From Piscicola geometra (taxonomy: Eukaryota; Annelida; Clitellata; Hirudinida; Piscicolidae): a stretch of 64,000 nucleotides of DNA. The stretch's first letter is position 1. Each line of letters opens with the position of its first letter. Positions 12,768 through 25,829 of this stretch are shown here, one piece after another. The DNA is taken from the NCBI GenBank assembly GCA_943735955.1, contig OX030957.1:6317301-6381300 (forward strand), read 5' to 3'. The notes beneath the pieces are model-generated. The model searched no databases. It was not told where the DNA came from and saw only the letters and a program-made list of their open reading frames with translations. Made by a program: the position numbers and the translations under genes.

Positions 12768-15361
12768 CTGTGATGTTGGATTACATTATACAATTAACAA
12801 TAATTAAATTAATATTTTTTTTGAAATAAAAAAAAATATATTAAAAATTAATAGTGTTTTCTGATAAAAAGTTCTTTTTTATAAAATGGACTCTGCAAAA
12901 AGTACACTGATAAAAGATCTTTTAATTTGTCAATCTGAAGAGCAGTGTGAATCATTGCGTGTTTAATTCAATTGAATGAAAAGATTGGTGCAGGTAAAGA
13001 TTTGAGAATCTTGTTAAAAATAAGTTCCATTCTATGATTATGATATTGAAAAAAGTTATACAGTAAAAGGATATAAAAAAAAGCAAAATTTAATGAGATA
13101 TTTTACAAAACTTGAAAATAAGTCGAAAAAATTGAAAAATGTATTATAAAATAGAAGAATACATGATAAACTATGAACTTTAAAAAAAATGCTTATGTCA
13201 TACCTTTCAATTATTTAATACACTTTCGAGTTTATTCTTATTAGTACTTCAAAAAGCTTTACAATGCAAATGAAAAGAATTATTATTCCAAGAATGATAA
13301 TAAAAATTTAAAAAAATATTGTAGTGATTTTGTACGATGACTTGTGCTTCTAGGCAACTGATTTGAATTCTGTAATTTTTATTACGTAAATCTGTCTAGG
13401 CTGCTAGGGAAGCTACATATCAAAAACACAACTTATAGATTTAAGCAAAGACTCTAACTCTTTGGCCATCCCATTAAAAAAAAAGTAAACCAATTCTTTA
13501 ATTGCCATTTTAATTTGCTTTGACCATTCAAGTTATTTTAATAACAAAGTTTAATATTATTGTATTTTAAACAAGAGTAATTTACACAAACAATCAATGA
13601 TGAAATGTTGAACAAAAACTTTAGATATAATCACCATTCGTTTAATGAAACTTGAAAAACTGGAAAAACAACTTTTTGCAACTTTTCTCTGATAATTTTT
13701 TAAATACTACAGATTCATCAAAAACCACAAATCTATGATACATTAGTAACAAGGGAATAAAACTTGGATGGCATCAAACTCTCTTGGCCAACTTTAAATC
13801 ATTCAAATTCTTCAATGAATTGAATTGGTTGAATTGTTTATGCTTTTTCAATGTTTTTATTTGTTGAGTCTTATGTAGTATTTTTTTATCATGGATACTA
13901 TTTTGATTTTCGAAAAAATGTTTAAAATGGTTTAAATTTCAAGTGAAACAGATTTTCTTTCAGTTTTAAATAATTTTCACTGAGAGGATATATTCAGCAA
14001 TATATTTTCCATGGTTTTTATGTAATTTTAAAAAAGTTCTTAATATAAATTTACCGAGATTAATAATAGAAAAATAAGTTTAAAAGAATTCAGTTGTTAA
14101 AATGGTTTACGCTTAACAATAATTTATCTTCTAAACATTCACTCATATAAAAAACATAAAAACGAAACTTAAATTTAAACAATATACCGGTGTAGAATTT
14201 ATATTTATTGTTGGTTGTGAGAGTTAGCAGTGATTTTCCGAAATGTTACAAAGTAGTTCATAATTTTTTAACTTTAAAATTGAAATATTGGTAGTATCGG
14301 ATTAATATTCTGCTATCTTGAGATGGTTTTCAAAAATAATTTTTTTGACGATACTTTTGAATATTTCTGTGTTTACAAGCTTCTACACTTCTTTCGTAAT
14401 AACGCGACGTTCTTTGTTTTTTTACTTGTTTTTTTTCAAAAAATACATATATTTTTAGCTGGAAGAATGTTAGTAATTGGAGTTGAATCGGCTAGAAAAT
14501 ATATAAAGAACATTAAGCTATTTATAAAAATATTTAGTTAGAGGTAAAAAAAGCAAGTTAGCTTCGGCATGAAATGTGGACCCTCAAAAAGACATTGCTG
14601 ATGGTGAAAATACAATTGTCACAAGAGTGGATGGAATATAAGTAGGAAAAAACAGCATAATATCCTAAATTTATCTCTCTGAAACTCAGTTTTTTCGATG
14701 AGTCTAAATGAATTTTAAAAAGTATAAACTGGAAAAATATAAATAAATATAAATATGACTTACACTGTGTATTTAGTGTCTTAGTTTCATAGTCTAGAAG
14801 GAAGTTATAGTTCAAAGCGATCCATCATTTAGTGCACTTTACGACAATCAAATGTTTAAACGCACTTTCCACCCTTCTATGATCTATTATCTAATTTACT
14901 TCCGAACTCTTAAAAATCGAGTTACTAACAGAATTAATGTTTAAATAATTAATTAAAAATTAGTAAAAAGTATTAAATTTAAAAAGATTAAAAATATATT
15001 GAAATAAAATAAATTAATAAAAATACAAATTTTTTTAAAATCAAAATTTATCTAAGTATATTTAATAGTAATAAATTAAACAATAAAAATTAATGAGTTC
15101 ATATTTCACATTATTCATTTCTTAATGCCTTCAATTGCCATCTTTTTTCTTTAAAACAGTCAAAGTCGCTTGAAAGTTTATTTCAAAAATAAATAGTAAA
15201 TTTAGTTATAAATTTCAACTATAATTTAAATATTATTTGTTTTTTATTGTTAACTTAAACAATAAAATTGCCTTAAACTTAGTTTTATGCATTTGATTTA
15301 ACCATTTGGTTAAGCTAAATTTTGTTGTTTCGGAAAAAGTCGAGAGGAATATTAGAGCCCA

Positions 15362-15415
15362 GGTATATTCGAGTAGTGGTTGAGATAATGCAGTAATGAA
15401 CATTCGATATAACCC
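15362..15415 (+). other. tRNA-like relic (unit 1)
   Basis: TCGAGTAGTGGTTGAGA resembles a tRNA D-arm/A box. About 30 bp on, ATTCGATATAACCC resembles a T-arm/acceptor end. The ends can pair imperfectly (GGTATAT with ATATAACC). At ~54 nt it is too short for a working tRNA, so a tRNA-derived SINE remnant or a decayed tRNA is more likely. Confidence 0.25.
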
Positions 15416-16150
15416 AAATTTTTTTAAAACCTTATTTTATTAAAAAAATATATTTTATGCTTTTATTGGAAAAAGGTAATACATTTTTTAGTATTGTTCT
15501 TAAGTATTATGACTTTATTATGACATTATTTGAATCCTACTTTTCTAAATAATGTTTAACAAAGCTTTATAGAAATATATCTTAACAAAGCTGATACGTT
15601 TAATTCAAAAAAATTATATTGAGATTTTTTAATGATTTAAAAAACTAATTTGAAAACCTGTGACGCTATTAAGCTCGGAGGCTCGACGCTTGACGTTTTC
15701 TTAATCTTAGTCACTTTCAATGTGCCCAAAGGTCTTTAAAAACTCAAAATTTTAATCTTTTTAAAACAGTCATAAAAAAATTGAATACTTTTACAATTAA
15801 GCCATTTGTTTGGATTTGATGATACCCAGAAATTTTTGTCAAAAGTCACTATAATGTATTACTGTATTTAAAGATTGGGTGAATGTCTGAGAAAACTAAT
15901 TTTTTAATATGAGTTTCAATGTTATTAGTTTAGTTTTATTTTTATTCTTTTTTTCTTGAATTCTTGTAATTATCAAAATAATACTGAAATTTAAAGATTC
16001 AATTCTTAAAAAGTAATATATTTCGTATGTTAATTCCTTTAAAGTAAAAAACACTGCTATTTGAAAAAAGTAAATTATTTTTCACTTTTTTTTAATACAT
16101 TTTTTTATTCGAAAATATCTAAATGGTTTTTAATCTACAAATCTGTTAAT

Positions 16151-16433
16151 CTACTGGTGCTCACTTTATGAATGTGAGACCTGGACGCTTAACGCGGAAA
16201 AATAACGCAAGATTTGAATCTAAATGTCTACGTTAACTCTACGGCACTTCTTACTTGAAGCACAGAACCAATTAATTCGTTCATCAGATTACAACAGCAA
16301 TGGTTGGAAAACAAGAACTTCTTTTACCAACTGTCGAAACGTCGAAAGTTGACTTGGTTTGGCTACGTCTTCATGGACGATTCACTGTCCAAGACGGTGC
16401 TACAGGTCACGCTGCAAGGAAGTCGTTGTCGAC
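16151..16433 (+). pseudogene. LINE reverse transcriptase 3' fragment, cut by hAT insertion (unit 1)
   Basis: Frame-shifted remains of the C-terminal part of a non-LTR retrotransposon reverse transcriptase. Readable pieces are LYECETWTLNAEK, equivalent to the usual LLYGCETWTL motif, then KRRKLTWFGYVFMDDSLSK, equivalent to the usual RRLRWFGHV block. It breaks at 16433, exactly where a hAT terminus starts. The C-terminal end and 3' tail found in unit 2 are missing here. Confidence 0.75.
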
Positions 16434-16894
16434 TAGAGGTCGGACCGGGTACCCGATCTGACCGGGTACCCGCGGGACTCCCGCGGGAACGGGAATAAAA
16501 ATTATTTTCGGGACGGGAAAAGTCGGGAACCGGGAATAGGTTTTCGGGACGGGAACGGGAACGGGAATCAACATTCAAATCGGGAACGGGAAAAGACGGG
16601 AATGGGAATCAACTTTTAAATCGGGAACGGGAAAAACGGGAATAACAGTTATTGGGATTGGATTCTTTAACAATGATTTTTCAGCAAACTTCTAAGTATG
16701 GAAATCTTTATTTCATCGATACTCCGTACTTAAAATAAGTATTAAATGCAATGGAAAAGTATAACGAAGCCACCGTTGCCAATATCAAAATCTCCAACAC
16801 TACATTTGAAGTTGTTATGATGAGTCCAAAGATTAGGGAGATTAGAACAAATGGGAGATGATGAAAACTTTTCAGATGAAATCAAAATGGTCAG
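16434..16894 (+). mobile_element. hAT transposon left-end fragment
   Basis: Starts with TAGAGGTCGGACCGGG, a typical hAT terminus, at the exact base where the two duplication units diverge. The first 55 bp hold four perfect palindromes: CGGGTACCCG at 16446 and 16463, CCCGCGGG at 16469 and 16480. About 160 bp of GGGAAC/GGGAA-type subterminal repeats follow, far richer in G+C than the window. The right end and transposase are missing: at 16895 the sequence rejoins unit 2, so the element's 3' part and 222 bp of flank were deleted. The 8 bp before the element, TTGTCGAC, would be one half of the target duplication. Confidence 0.75.
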
Positions 16895-18600
16895 TTGCAC
16901 ATTTTCAATGCAGATGTATCTGACGTGTGGAGAAAAGTTTGAATTTATTAAGAGCATCAGATTTTTTTCTAACTCGTACAACATAAAAATGGTCAATTCG
17001 CTTTTTTTTAATTCTTAAAATACTACCCGCAAAAATTCGAAGCATATGGCAGAAAAGTAAAAAGCCTTTCATATTCAAGTTAAGTGTTATAAAATCTTAA
17101 ACATTTTTCTGAACATTTATTTCTCTTAGTTTAGATCTTAAATATATCTGTTCATTTACTTTATTTCGATTCGAATTTAAGTTCTGTAGTAAAAACAAAC
17201 ATCTAGTAATTGTTTTGCATTTTTAATTGCCTTCTTGCTACCAATCCTTGTATAAAACACATATATTTTTTTATTAAACGTTTTTTTTTCATAATTTAGG
17301 AAAAATTTTAGTCTTGCAAAGAAAACCTTTAATGAATAAAAAACCTTTTATAATTTTCAGCATTTAAAAGACTACTTCAAATTAAGATATGTTGAAGAAA
17401 AAAAAGTTAAAAGAAAACTAATTTAATAGTTTGACAAAATTAGTATAAAAATGGTTGTTTGAAAAGCAAGTAATTTTTCAGTATACTCTAAAAATTCCAA
17501 ATTAAAAGAATACTGAACATTTATTGAATAGATTAAAGTATTCATTTATAACGCAGTTTTCAGTTTATTGAAGTGTATGAAAGTTTTAAACCATAATTTG
17601 AATTTTTATTTATTAACCTAATTAAATATCTTTTTAGATATAATAAAGTTGTATTTTTGAAAGTACAATTCTTAACGAAAAGTTACTCAAAATCATTTGA
17701 AAAGCACTAAAAATTACTCTATTGATAATTGAAGACAAGGCTTTTATGTATAAAGTAATGGAAAGCATTAATAGGTCATTTTCCTTGGCTTGAGCATAAT
17801 TAAGATTGATTAATGAATAATTTAGAAAGTGGATCATGAATAGATTCAATTTTGAATCTATTTATAAATAAATTTGGAAATCTATTGTTCTAAATTTTCA
17901 GTCTAATTTTTTTCTTTGTTCATTTTCAGAAAATATTTTCAACCAATTAAACACTGCAAGTACCAAATAATTTTGAAAAGTCAATTAAGATTCTTCTATA
18001 AAAAAGTATTTTATAACAATTCTTTTACTTATTTGTTAAAATCAAAATTATTGTATAAAAATATTGTTTAATGAAATATTTTACTTTTTTATTTTGAAAT
18101 ATATAAAAGTAACTATTACTAACTCAAATAGTTATAAATGTTTTTTGCTAAAATTACCACAGCCTTTTTGGAAAATATTAATTCAAAAAAAAGTCTTCAA
18201 TTCATTGTGAGAAGCCTTCATTATTTCCAAGCGAAAAGCGTAAGATCATCAAATATTCAGCAAGGATGGGCGGATGAGTATAATGACTCGCTCTCCTCCT
18301 TTTTGATTACTCTAATTTTATTTCTTTGCACTTTCTTCTCGATCCATTGATTGGACTTTACATCTGCCATCATTACCACTTTCTTCTTTTCCCCTTCAGA
18401 GGAACCATTTATGACATAGTAGGATACAACTCCATTAGATTACAAAACATTCAGATTATCTTGAAAACATTTTTAAACTCCTAATTTTTCAAAATAACTC
18501 TTTAAAAAATATTTCGTGCGCAACAAGCCATCACAAAAACCTGTTTTGAAATCAGGTGCAATGGCATTCTTTCTCGTTAATTTACATAAACTCATTGCTT

Positions 18601-18650
18601 TAGAAGCATGCCGCTTCTAGGCTTTTTGGGTTTACATTTTTGCAAACCCA
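18601..18650. other. Twin hairpin (unit 1)
   Basis: Two adjacent perfect inverted repeats: TAGAAGC/GCTTCTA (7-bp stem, 5-nt loop, 18601-18619) and TGGGTTT/AAACCCA (7-bp stem, 10-nt loop, 18627-18650). Role unknown; it may be a transposon end or structured RNA remnant. Confidence 0.5.
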
Positions 18651-19689
18651 GTCCTTCTTAGTTTTGTAATTTTTCTTTTTACAAATGATATTATATTAAC
18701 GTAAAATGTATGAACACTTATAATAATGAAAACAAAAAACAAATGACTTGTTGAAACCTAACGCGTCTGCATGGCAATGATGTATTTTAGCTCTGGAACA
18801 GATGCTATCATTGTAATTGGTCTAAAAGCTCATTTTTGCTCACACCATTTTATAATTTTTACTTACATAAAACATTTTATGTGAGTTTTTTTGTGGGAGA
18901 TATACTTTTTGCCGTATAATATTATTTGCAATAATGGCTTGTCTTATCAAGAGCATTTTATGTTTATGCCTAATAGTAACTTTTATAAAACTTTTTTATT
19001 ATGTTATACATGAATAAAACAACTCAATGAAATGTATTGTTCAAGAAGCTACTCATAATTGTATTATATAGGCAGTGATGAGTTTTCTGAAATCGGTACT
19101 TTCACATCTTTCCGTTATTTGAAAAAAAGAATTAAGATAATTTATAAGTAAAATAATTACTAGAGGTTGTCTTATAGTTTAACACCTAGATAAATACTAT
19201 TATCAAATTGTTTCTCATAATATATCTTTTTCAATTTTTATACAAAACTTTAATCTAGTATGACGCTCTAAGTGATTTTATCAAAACGCATTTCTTCAAA
19301 TTTAAAATACATTCACATCGAGTTCATATTTCTAAAACTTTTGCGTGCATGCATCTGTAAGGTTTGAGTGCCCTTCAATAACGATAGTTCTGCAAAAATC
19401 CACTCATGGGAAGTTTGGTAATCAAAGAGATTCCAAAGACATTTCAAAATATATTATAAACTATTGTCTAAACTGGTAATATATGCTTTTAAAAGTTTTG
19501 GCCGTAATCTTTAAAGTCTAAATGATTTTTGAGTAGTCTAGAAACGAAAGAAATTTTAATTTTGTGGAGAGTGTAAGAAGATGGGTGAAAACAGTTTGGA
19601 AAAGTGTAAGTATAAACTGTAAAATAGTTTTAAAAAATCGTTATAAATGTGCATAAACGAAAGAGATTCCATTGAAATAGCTCGTCTAC

Positions 19690-20190
19690 AGGGTTGAAAA
19701 TTTTCAGTATTGGGTACAACGATTCAAAGCAATGTATCTCAAATGAGTAAAACAAGCAGGTAGAGAAGAAAAACAGGAATGATCTGCGAGAGAAAAAATG
19801 ATTTAAAAAAAGGTTTATGATTGTAGTGCGATTAACAATGAGATAGTGGCATTGACTAAAAGACAAAAAGCAAAGTTGTAGGTAGAATAGATGAAGATGC
19901 TAACATTTTCGTTAAGGGTTACGAGATTATACAAGATAAGAAATGGGTATATCAGACTGACAGCGCAGGTAAAACGTTTTGATGACAAGGTGAGAAAAAT
20001 ACGAATGAGATGGCTAAGACAAGCGCAAAGAGAAAAAAAGAAGTTTATTGGGAAGACGCAGAAGATGAAACCACCAACAGCAAAAAATAGAAAAACTAAG
20101 AAAGAGTTTCATGGATTTTGTGAGAGAAAATAGGAAAGAAATGGGAGAAAAAGATCCAGAAAATAGAAGCTTAAAGAAGAAAAAAGGTTT
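19690..20190 (+). pseudogene. LINE reverse transcriptase C-terminal remnant (unit 1)
   Basis: Decayed non-LTR reverse transcriptase. Across frameshifts one reads VENFQY then LGTTIQSN (usual V..FKYLGS.I...G), then RFMIVVRLTM (usual YKTVVRPAMLYG), then ALTKRQKAKL. After two stops comes MKMLTFSLRVTRLYKIRN, with YIRLTAQVKRFDDKVRKIRM and RWLRQAQR following. This order matches the well-known block of LINE reverse transcriptases downstream of the catalytic domain (VTR.D+IRNEYIRGTAQV...RLRWFGHVQR). Several stops make it non-functional. It is a different, more decayed family than the LINE at 16151. Confidence 0.85.
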
Positions 20191-20590
20191 GCTGCAACTA
20201 TTTCTTATGAAATCAGCTAATTATATATAAAAATAGCGCTTTTTTCTTGTCTCTCCACATATGTACTCTAAAAATTGTGTGTTCTCTGTACACTTTCTGG
20301 TCTTACCTTTGTAGATAGTTAATTAAGAAAGCCAGAATAAAAAAATGACATTTTTTCAAGCGAAATAAAAAAGGAGTAAAAACTATCTCACACGAACAAC
20401 GGAATTTGTTATCAGCTTTCTTGTTTCTATGACACACTGTCTTTGAATGTATTCTTGAAAAACGTGAAAAGAGATTAAAAACGAATATGATTACTTTTAA
20501 ATTAAAAACGTAAAAGCTTAAAAAGCTCCTTTGTAAAACTAAAAAGGTTTTTTGACCCTTTGTCGTTTTTTTAGTTTTTTTGGAAAAAGA

Positions 20591-20711
20591 GTTGTAGCGA
20601 ACCAAGTGAGCTGCAACAACAAAGAGGAAACCAGCCACAAAAACAACAATCTCAGTCTCGGCAAGGACCTCTTTTGCACCTTGGTCGCAGACACAACACC
20701 AATGCTAATAA
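20591..20711. repeat. Dispersed repeat, copy B (unit 2)
   Basis: Virtually identical to 10910-11030 because it lies in the duplicated unit, at an offset of 9681 bp. Confidence 0.55.
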
Positions 20712-22330
20712 GTTAAAGGAAGATAATGATTATGCTTTTGTAAGATTTTCCAAAACGTTTTCACAAATTTTTCATGTTAAATATTAGAGGTATTATTTTT
20801 TCTGGGTTTTAAACTTTTCGTACACTACATTTTTTAATGGCAGATTCTTTTTTATTTAACACTCGACAGGAGAAGGATAATTTTAAAAACATGTACAATA
20901 CACACTCATGAACAATCACGCGCGTGCATGTGTGTACGGACACGCTTAATACTCCTCCCATGCAGTCATCGCTTGCCGTCATTTGGAATACACCTTCTCT
21001 GATTTTTATTAGACTGAAAAGAATTAAGATCAGGAAATTCTTAAATAGAAAATTTCTATTTGAAAATGTTAAAGCAATTTGAATTTTTTAAATAAAATAA
21101 AAGAAGTAATTTTTTAGAAGAAAAATATTTTTTTTAGTTTTTGACGTTTCGATGCTACAAAAGACGTGAGTTATATAAGATTGTCTGTTGTATGTATTTG
21201 TAGTTAATTTTCAATTCACCAATTTTCATACCTTCAAATACCACCAATAATTTGTTACAATAAAAGATAAACAAGTTAAATTCTTTCATGAGTTACGTTC
21301 ACTTCTACTTTTAATTATTTATAAAGCTTCAAAATGCAAAAGGTTTTAAATGCATACTAAGGAAATCATATAACAACCAAGCATGACAAATTTAGAAAAA
21401 AAAACAATTCAAAAAACATCTTTTAAAAATGAAAAATTATACATACTTGTAACAACTATAATCTATAAACTACAATACTTTTTTCATTAAGATTAATATT
21501 GAAAATATTAACTTTGTTACAGTCTCTAATATTATATAAAAAATATAATTGTTTATGAAAGCAACACGTTTATATTCAATGTTTCATTAAAATTAAGTAT
21601 TGCTAAAAAAATGAATTTTTGAACGAACTTTATTCTATTATTATTATCATCTTCATCCTCATTTCGGTGAGAACTTTCTCATTCGGTCTCTTGAGCAATC
21701 TTTCTCAGGCTCGTCCGGTATTGCACAAGCATCATTTTGTATGATTTTTGAAATAAAAATCTATATATTATAATTCATAACAACGCGTAGCAAAAGATAA
21801 TGAAACTCAAAACGATTCCGTGAAATTAAATCAAGTACAAACTATTCAGTTGAAGAAAAAGAACCATAAAAATACCATTATAAAAATACAATATTATTTT
21901 TTAAAGAAAACTATATTGAACACAGTGTAATAAATATAATGAAAAAAATGTACTGAAATAGTTTTTTAATTTAGTAAATGTTGAAAACTAAGTTTTATTA
22001 TCTTTTATTTAAAAAGTATTCCGAAACATCTATTTAAAAATTCTAATATCTAATGGTGGTCGAATGACGTCCAATAACATTAATAATCGAAACTGAAATT
22101 TTCTTAAAATATTTTGATAATATGATCAAAGTGTTCAAAATTCATAAAAAACTGAACAACGAACTTCAATAATTATCAATTTGGAATTTCTAAAATTTTT
22201 ATGTATTTCTATTTTCAGACATTTGATAAAAAATTCATTCAAACTTTTTAAAGATTCCGGTATTTCACAGCATATTATATATCATTCTTGGCAATTTGGA
22301 AAATTATATTTCAAAGAAGTATAAACTTAC

Positions 22331-22448
22331 CTGTCGCGTTTTAATAACTTTTTAACTGGATTTTTGTATATATGATGAATACTTTGGTTGTAATAATTTC
22401 CATTTATAAGTTTTTTTCGATTACGCATAATAATTCGTCTGTTTTTGG
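22331..22448 (-). CDS. Candidate internal exon, unknown basic protein (unit 2)
   Basis: Duplicate of 12650-12767 with the same acceptor, open frame and GTAAGT donor. Preservation in both units adds little, because the units are recent copies. Confidence 0.28.
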
Positions 22449-25023
22449 CTGTGATGTTGGATTACATTATACAATTAACAATAATTAAATTAATATTTTT
22501 TTTGATTAATAGTGTTTTCTGATAAAAAGTTCTTTTTTATAAAATGGACTCTGCAAAAAGTACACTGATAAAAGATCTTTTAATTTGTCAATCTGAAGAG
22601 CAGTGTGAATCATTGCGTGTTTAATTCAATTGAATGAAAAGATTGGTGCAGGTAAAGATTTGAGAATCTTGTTAAAAATAAGTTCCATTCTATGATTATG
22701 ATATTGAAAAAAGTTATACAGTAAAAGGATATAAAAAAGGCAAAATTTAATGAGATATTTTACAAAACTTGAAAATAAGTCGAATAAATTGAAAAATGTA
22801 TTATAAAATAGAAGAATACATGATAAACTATGAACTTTAAAAAAAATGCTTATGTCATACCTTTCAATTATTTAATACACTTTCGAGTTTATTCTTATTA
22901 GTACTTCAAAAAGCTTTACAATGCAAATCAAAAGAATTATTATTCCAAGAATGATAATAAAAATTTAAAAAAATATAGTAGTGATTTTGTACGATGACTT
23001 GTGCTTCTAGGCAACTGATTTGAATTCTGTAATTTTTATTACGTAAATCTGTCTAGGCTGCTAGGGAAGCTACATATCAAAAACACAACTTTTAGATTTA
23101 AGCAAAGAGTCTAACTCTTTGGCCATCCCATTAAAAAAAAAGTAATCCAATTCTTTAATTGCCATTTGAATTTGCTTTGACCATTCAAGTTATTTTAATA
23201 ACAAAGTTTAATATTATTGTATTTTAAACAAGAGTAATTTACACAAACAATCAATGATGAAATGTTGAACAAAAACTTCAGATATAATCACCATTCGTTT
23301 AATGAAACTTGAAAAACTGGAAAAACAACTTTTTGCAACTTTTCTCTGATAATTTTTTAAATACTATAGATTCATCAAAAACCACAAATCTATGATACAT
23401 TAGTAACAAGGGAATAAAACTTGGATGGCATCAAACTCTCTTGGCCAACTTTAAATCATTCAAATTCTTCAATGAATTGAAATGGTTGAATTGTTTATGC
23501 TTTTTCAATGTTTTTATTTGTTGAGTCTTATGTAGTATTTTTTTTAATCATGGATACTATTTTGATTTTCGAAAAAAATGTTAAAAATGGTTTAAATTTC
23601 AAGTGAAACAGATTTTCTTTCAGTTTTAAATAATTTTCACTGAGAGGATATATTCAGCAATATATTTTCCATGGTTTTTATGTAATTTTAAAAAAGTTCT
23701 TAATAAAAATTTACCGAGATTAATAATAGAAAATTAAGTTTAAAAGAATTCAGTTGTTAAAATGGTTTACGCTTAACAATAATTTATCTTCTAAACATTC
23801 ACTCATATAAAAAACATAAAAACGAAACTTAAATTTAAACAATATACCGGTGTAGAATTTATATTTATTGTTGGTTGTGAGAGTTAGCAGTGATTTTCCG
23901 AAATGTTACAAAGTAGTTCATAATTTTTTAACTTTAAAATTGAAATATTGGTAGTATCGGATTAATATTATGCTATCTTGAGATGGTTTTCAAAAATAAT
24001 TTTTTTGACGATACTTTTGAATATTTCTGTGTTTACAAGCTTCTACACTTCTTTCGTAATAACGCGACGTTCTTTGTTTTTTTTACTTGTTTTTTTTTCA
24101 AAAAAATACATATATTTTTAGCTGGAAGAATGTTAATAATTGGAGTTGAATCGGCTAGAAAATATATAAAGAACATTAAGCTATTTATAAAAATATTTAG
24201 TTAGAGGTAAAAAAAGCAAGTTAGCTTCGGCATGAAATGTGGACCCTCAAAAAGACATTGCTGATGGTGAAAATACAATTGTCACAAGAGTGGATGGAAT
24301 ATAAGTAGGAAAAAACAGCATAATATCTTAAATTTATCTCTCTGAAACTCAGTTTTTCCGATGAGTCTAAATGAATTTTAAAAAGTATAAACTGGAAAAA
24401 TACAAATAAATATAAATAGGACTTACACTGTGTATTTAGTGTCTTAGTTTCATAGTCTAGAAGGAAGTTATAGTTCAAAGCGATCCATCATTTAGTGCAC
24501 TTTACGCCAATCAAATGTTTAAACGCACTTTCCACCCTTCTATGATCTATTATCTAATTTACTTCCGAACTTTTAAAAATCGAGTTACTAACAGAATTAA
24601 TGTTTAAATAATTAATTAAAAATTAGTAAAAAGTATTAAATTTAAAAAGATTAAAAATATATTGAAATAAAATAAATTAATAAAAATACAAATTTTTTTT
24701 AAATCAAAATTTATCTAAGTATATTTAATAGTAATAAATTTACAATAAAAATTAATGAGTTCATATTTCACATTATTCATTTCTTAATGCCTTTAATTGC
24801 CATCTTTTTTCTTTAAAACAGTCAAAGTCGCTTGAAAGTTTATTTCAAAAATAAATAGTAAATTTAGTTATAAATTTCAACTATAATTTAAATATTATTT
24901 GTTTTTTATTGTTAACTTAAACAATAAAATTGCCTTAAACTTAGTTTTATGCATTCGATTTAACCATTTGGTTAAGTTAAATTTTGTTGTTTCGGAAAAA
25001 GTCGAGAGGAATATTAGAGCCCA

Positions 25024-25077
25024 GGTATATTCGAGTAGTGGTTGAGATAATGCAGTAATGAACATTCGATATAACCC
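25024..25077 (+). other. tRNA-like relic (unit 2)
   Basis: Copy of the relic at 15362-15415 in the second duplication unit; the core is unchanged. Confidence 0.25.
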
Positions 25078-25829
25078 AACTTTTTTTAAAACTTTATTTT
25101 ATAAAAAAAATATATTTTATGCTTTTATTGGAAAAAGGTACTACATTTTTTAGTATTGTTCTTATGTATTATGACTTTATTATGACATTATTTGAATCCT
25201 ACTTTTCTAAATAATGTTTAACAAAGCTTTATAGAAATATATCTAAACAAAGCTGATACGTTTAATTCAAAAAAATTATATTGAGATTTTTTAATGATTT
25301 AAAAAACTAATTTGAAAACCTGTGACGCTATTAAGCTCGGAGGCTCGACGCTTGACGTTTTCTTAATCTTAGTCACTTTCAATGTGCCCAAAGGTCTTTA
25401 AAAATTCAAAATTTTAATCTTTTTAAAACAGTCATAAAAAAATTGAATACTTTTACAATTAAGCCATTTGTTTGGATTTGATGATACCCAGAAATTTTTG
25501 TCAAAAGTCACTATAATGTATTACTGTATTTAAAGATTGGGTGAATGTCTGAGAAAACTAATTTTTTAATATGAGTTTCAATGTTATTAGTTTAGTTTTA
25601 TTTTTATTCTTTTTTTCTTGAATTCTTGTAATTATAAAAATAATACTGAAATTTAAAGATTCAATTCTTAAAAAGTAATATAGATGAATTTAGGCTTATT
25701 TCGTATGTTAATTCCTTTAAAGTAGAAAACACTGCTATTTGAAAAAAAGTAAATTATTATTCAATTTTTTTAAATACATTTTTTTATTCGAAAATATCTA
25801 AATGGTTTTTAATCTACAAATCTGTTAAT

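Larger units (their letters stand above)
10855..20535. repeat. Tandem duplication unit 1 (9681 bp)
   Basis: The whole stretch is repeated, in the same orientation, at 20536-29963. It begins at AAACTAAA (10855-10862); the same 8-mer sits at the unit junction (20536-20543) and at the right end (29964-29971), so the event used microhomology. In the lines compared, differences range from none over about 830 bp (near 18980-19800) to several per 100 bp elsewhere. Main differences: a hAT piece in unit 1 only (16434-16894); about 26 bp at ~12820 missing from unit 2; about 16 bp extra in unit 2 near 25683. Apart from the items listed separately, the unit is AT-rich DNA without a clear gene. Confidence 0.95.

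Noticed and set aside
16363..16578. Arg/Ser/Pro-rich minus-strand ORF
   Set aside because: Translation of the GGGAAC repeats of the hAT end; not a gene.
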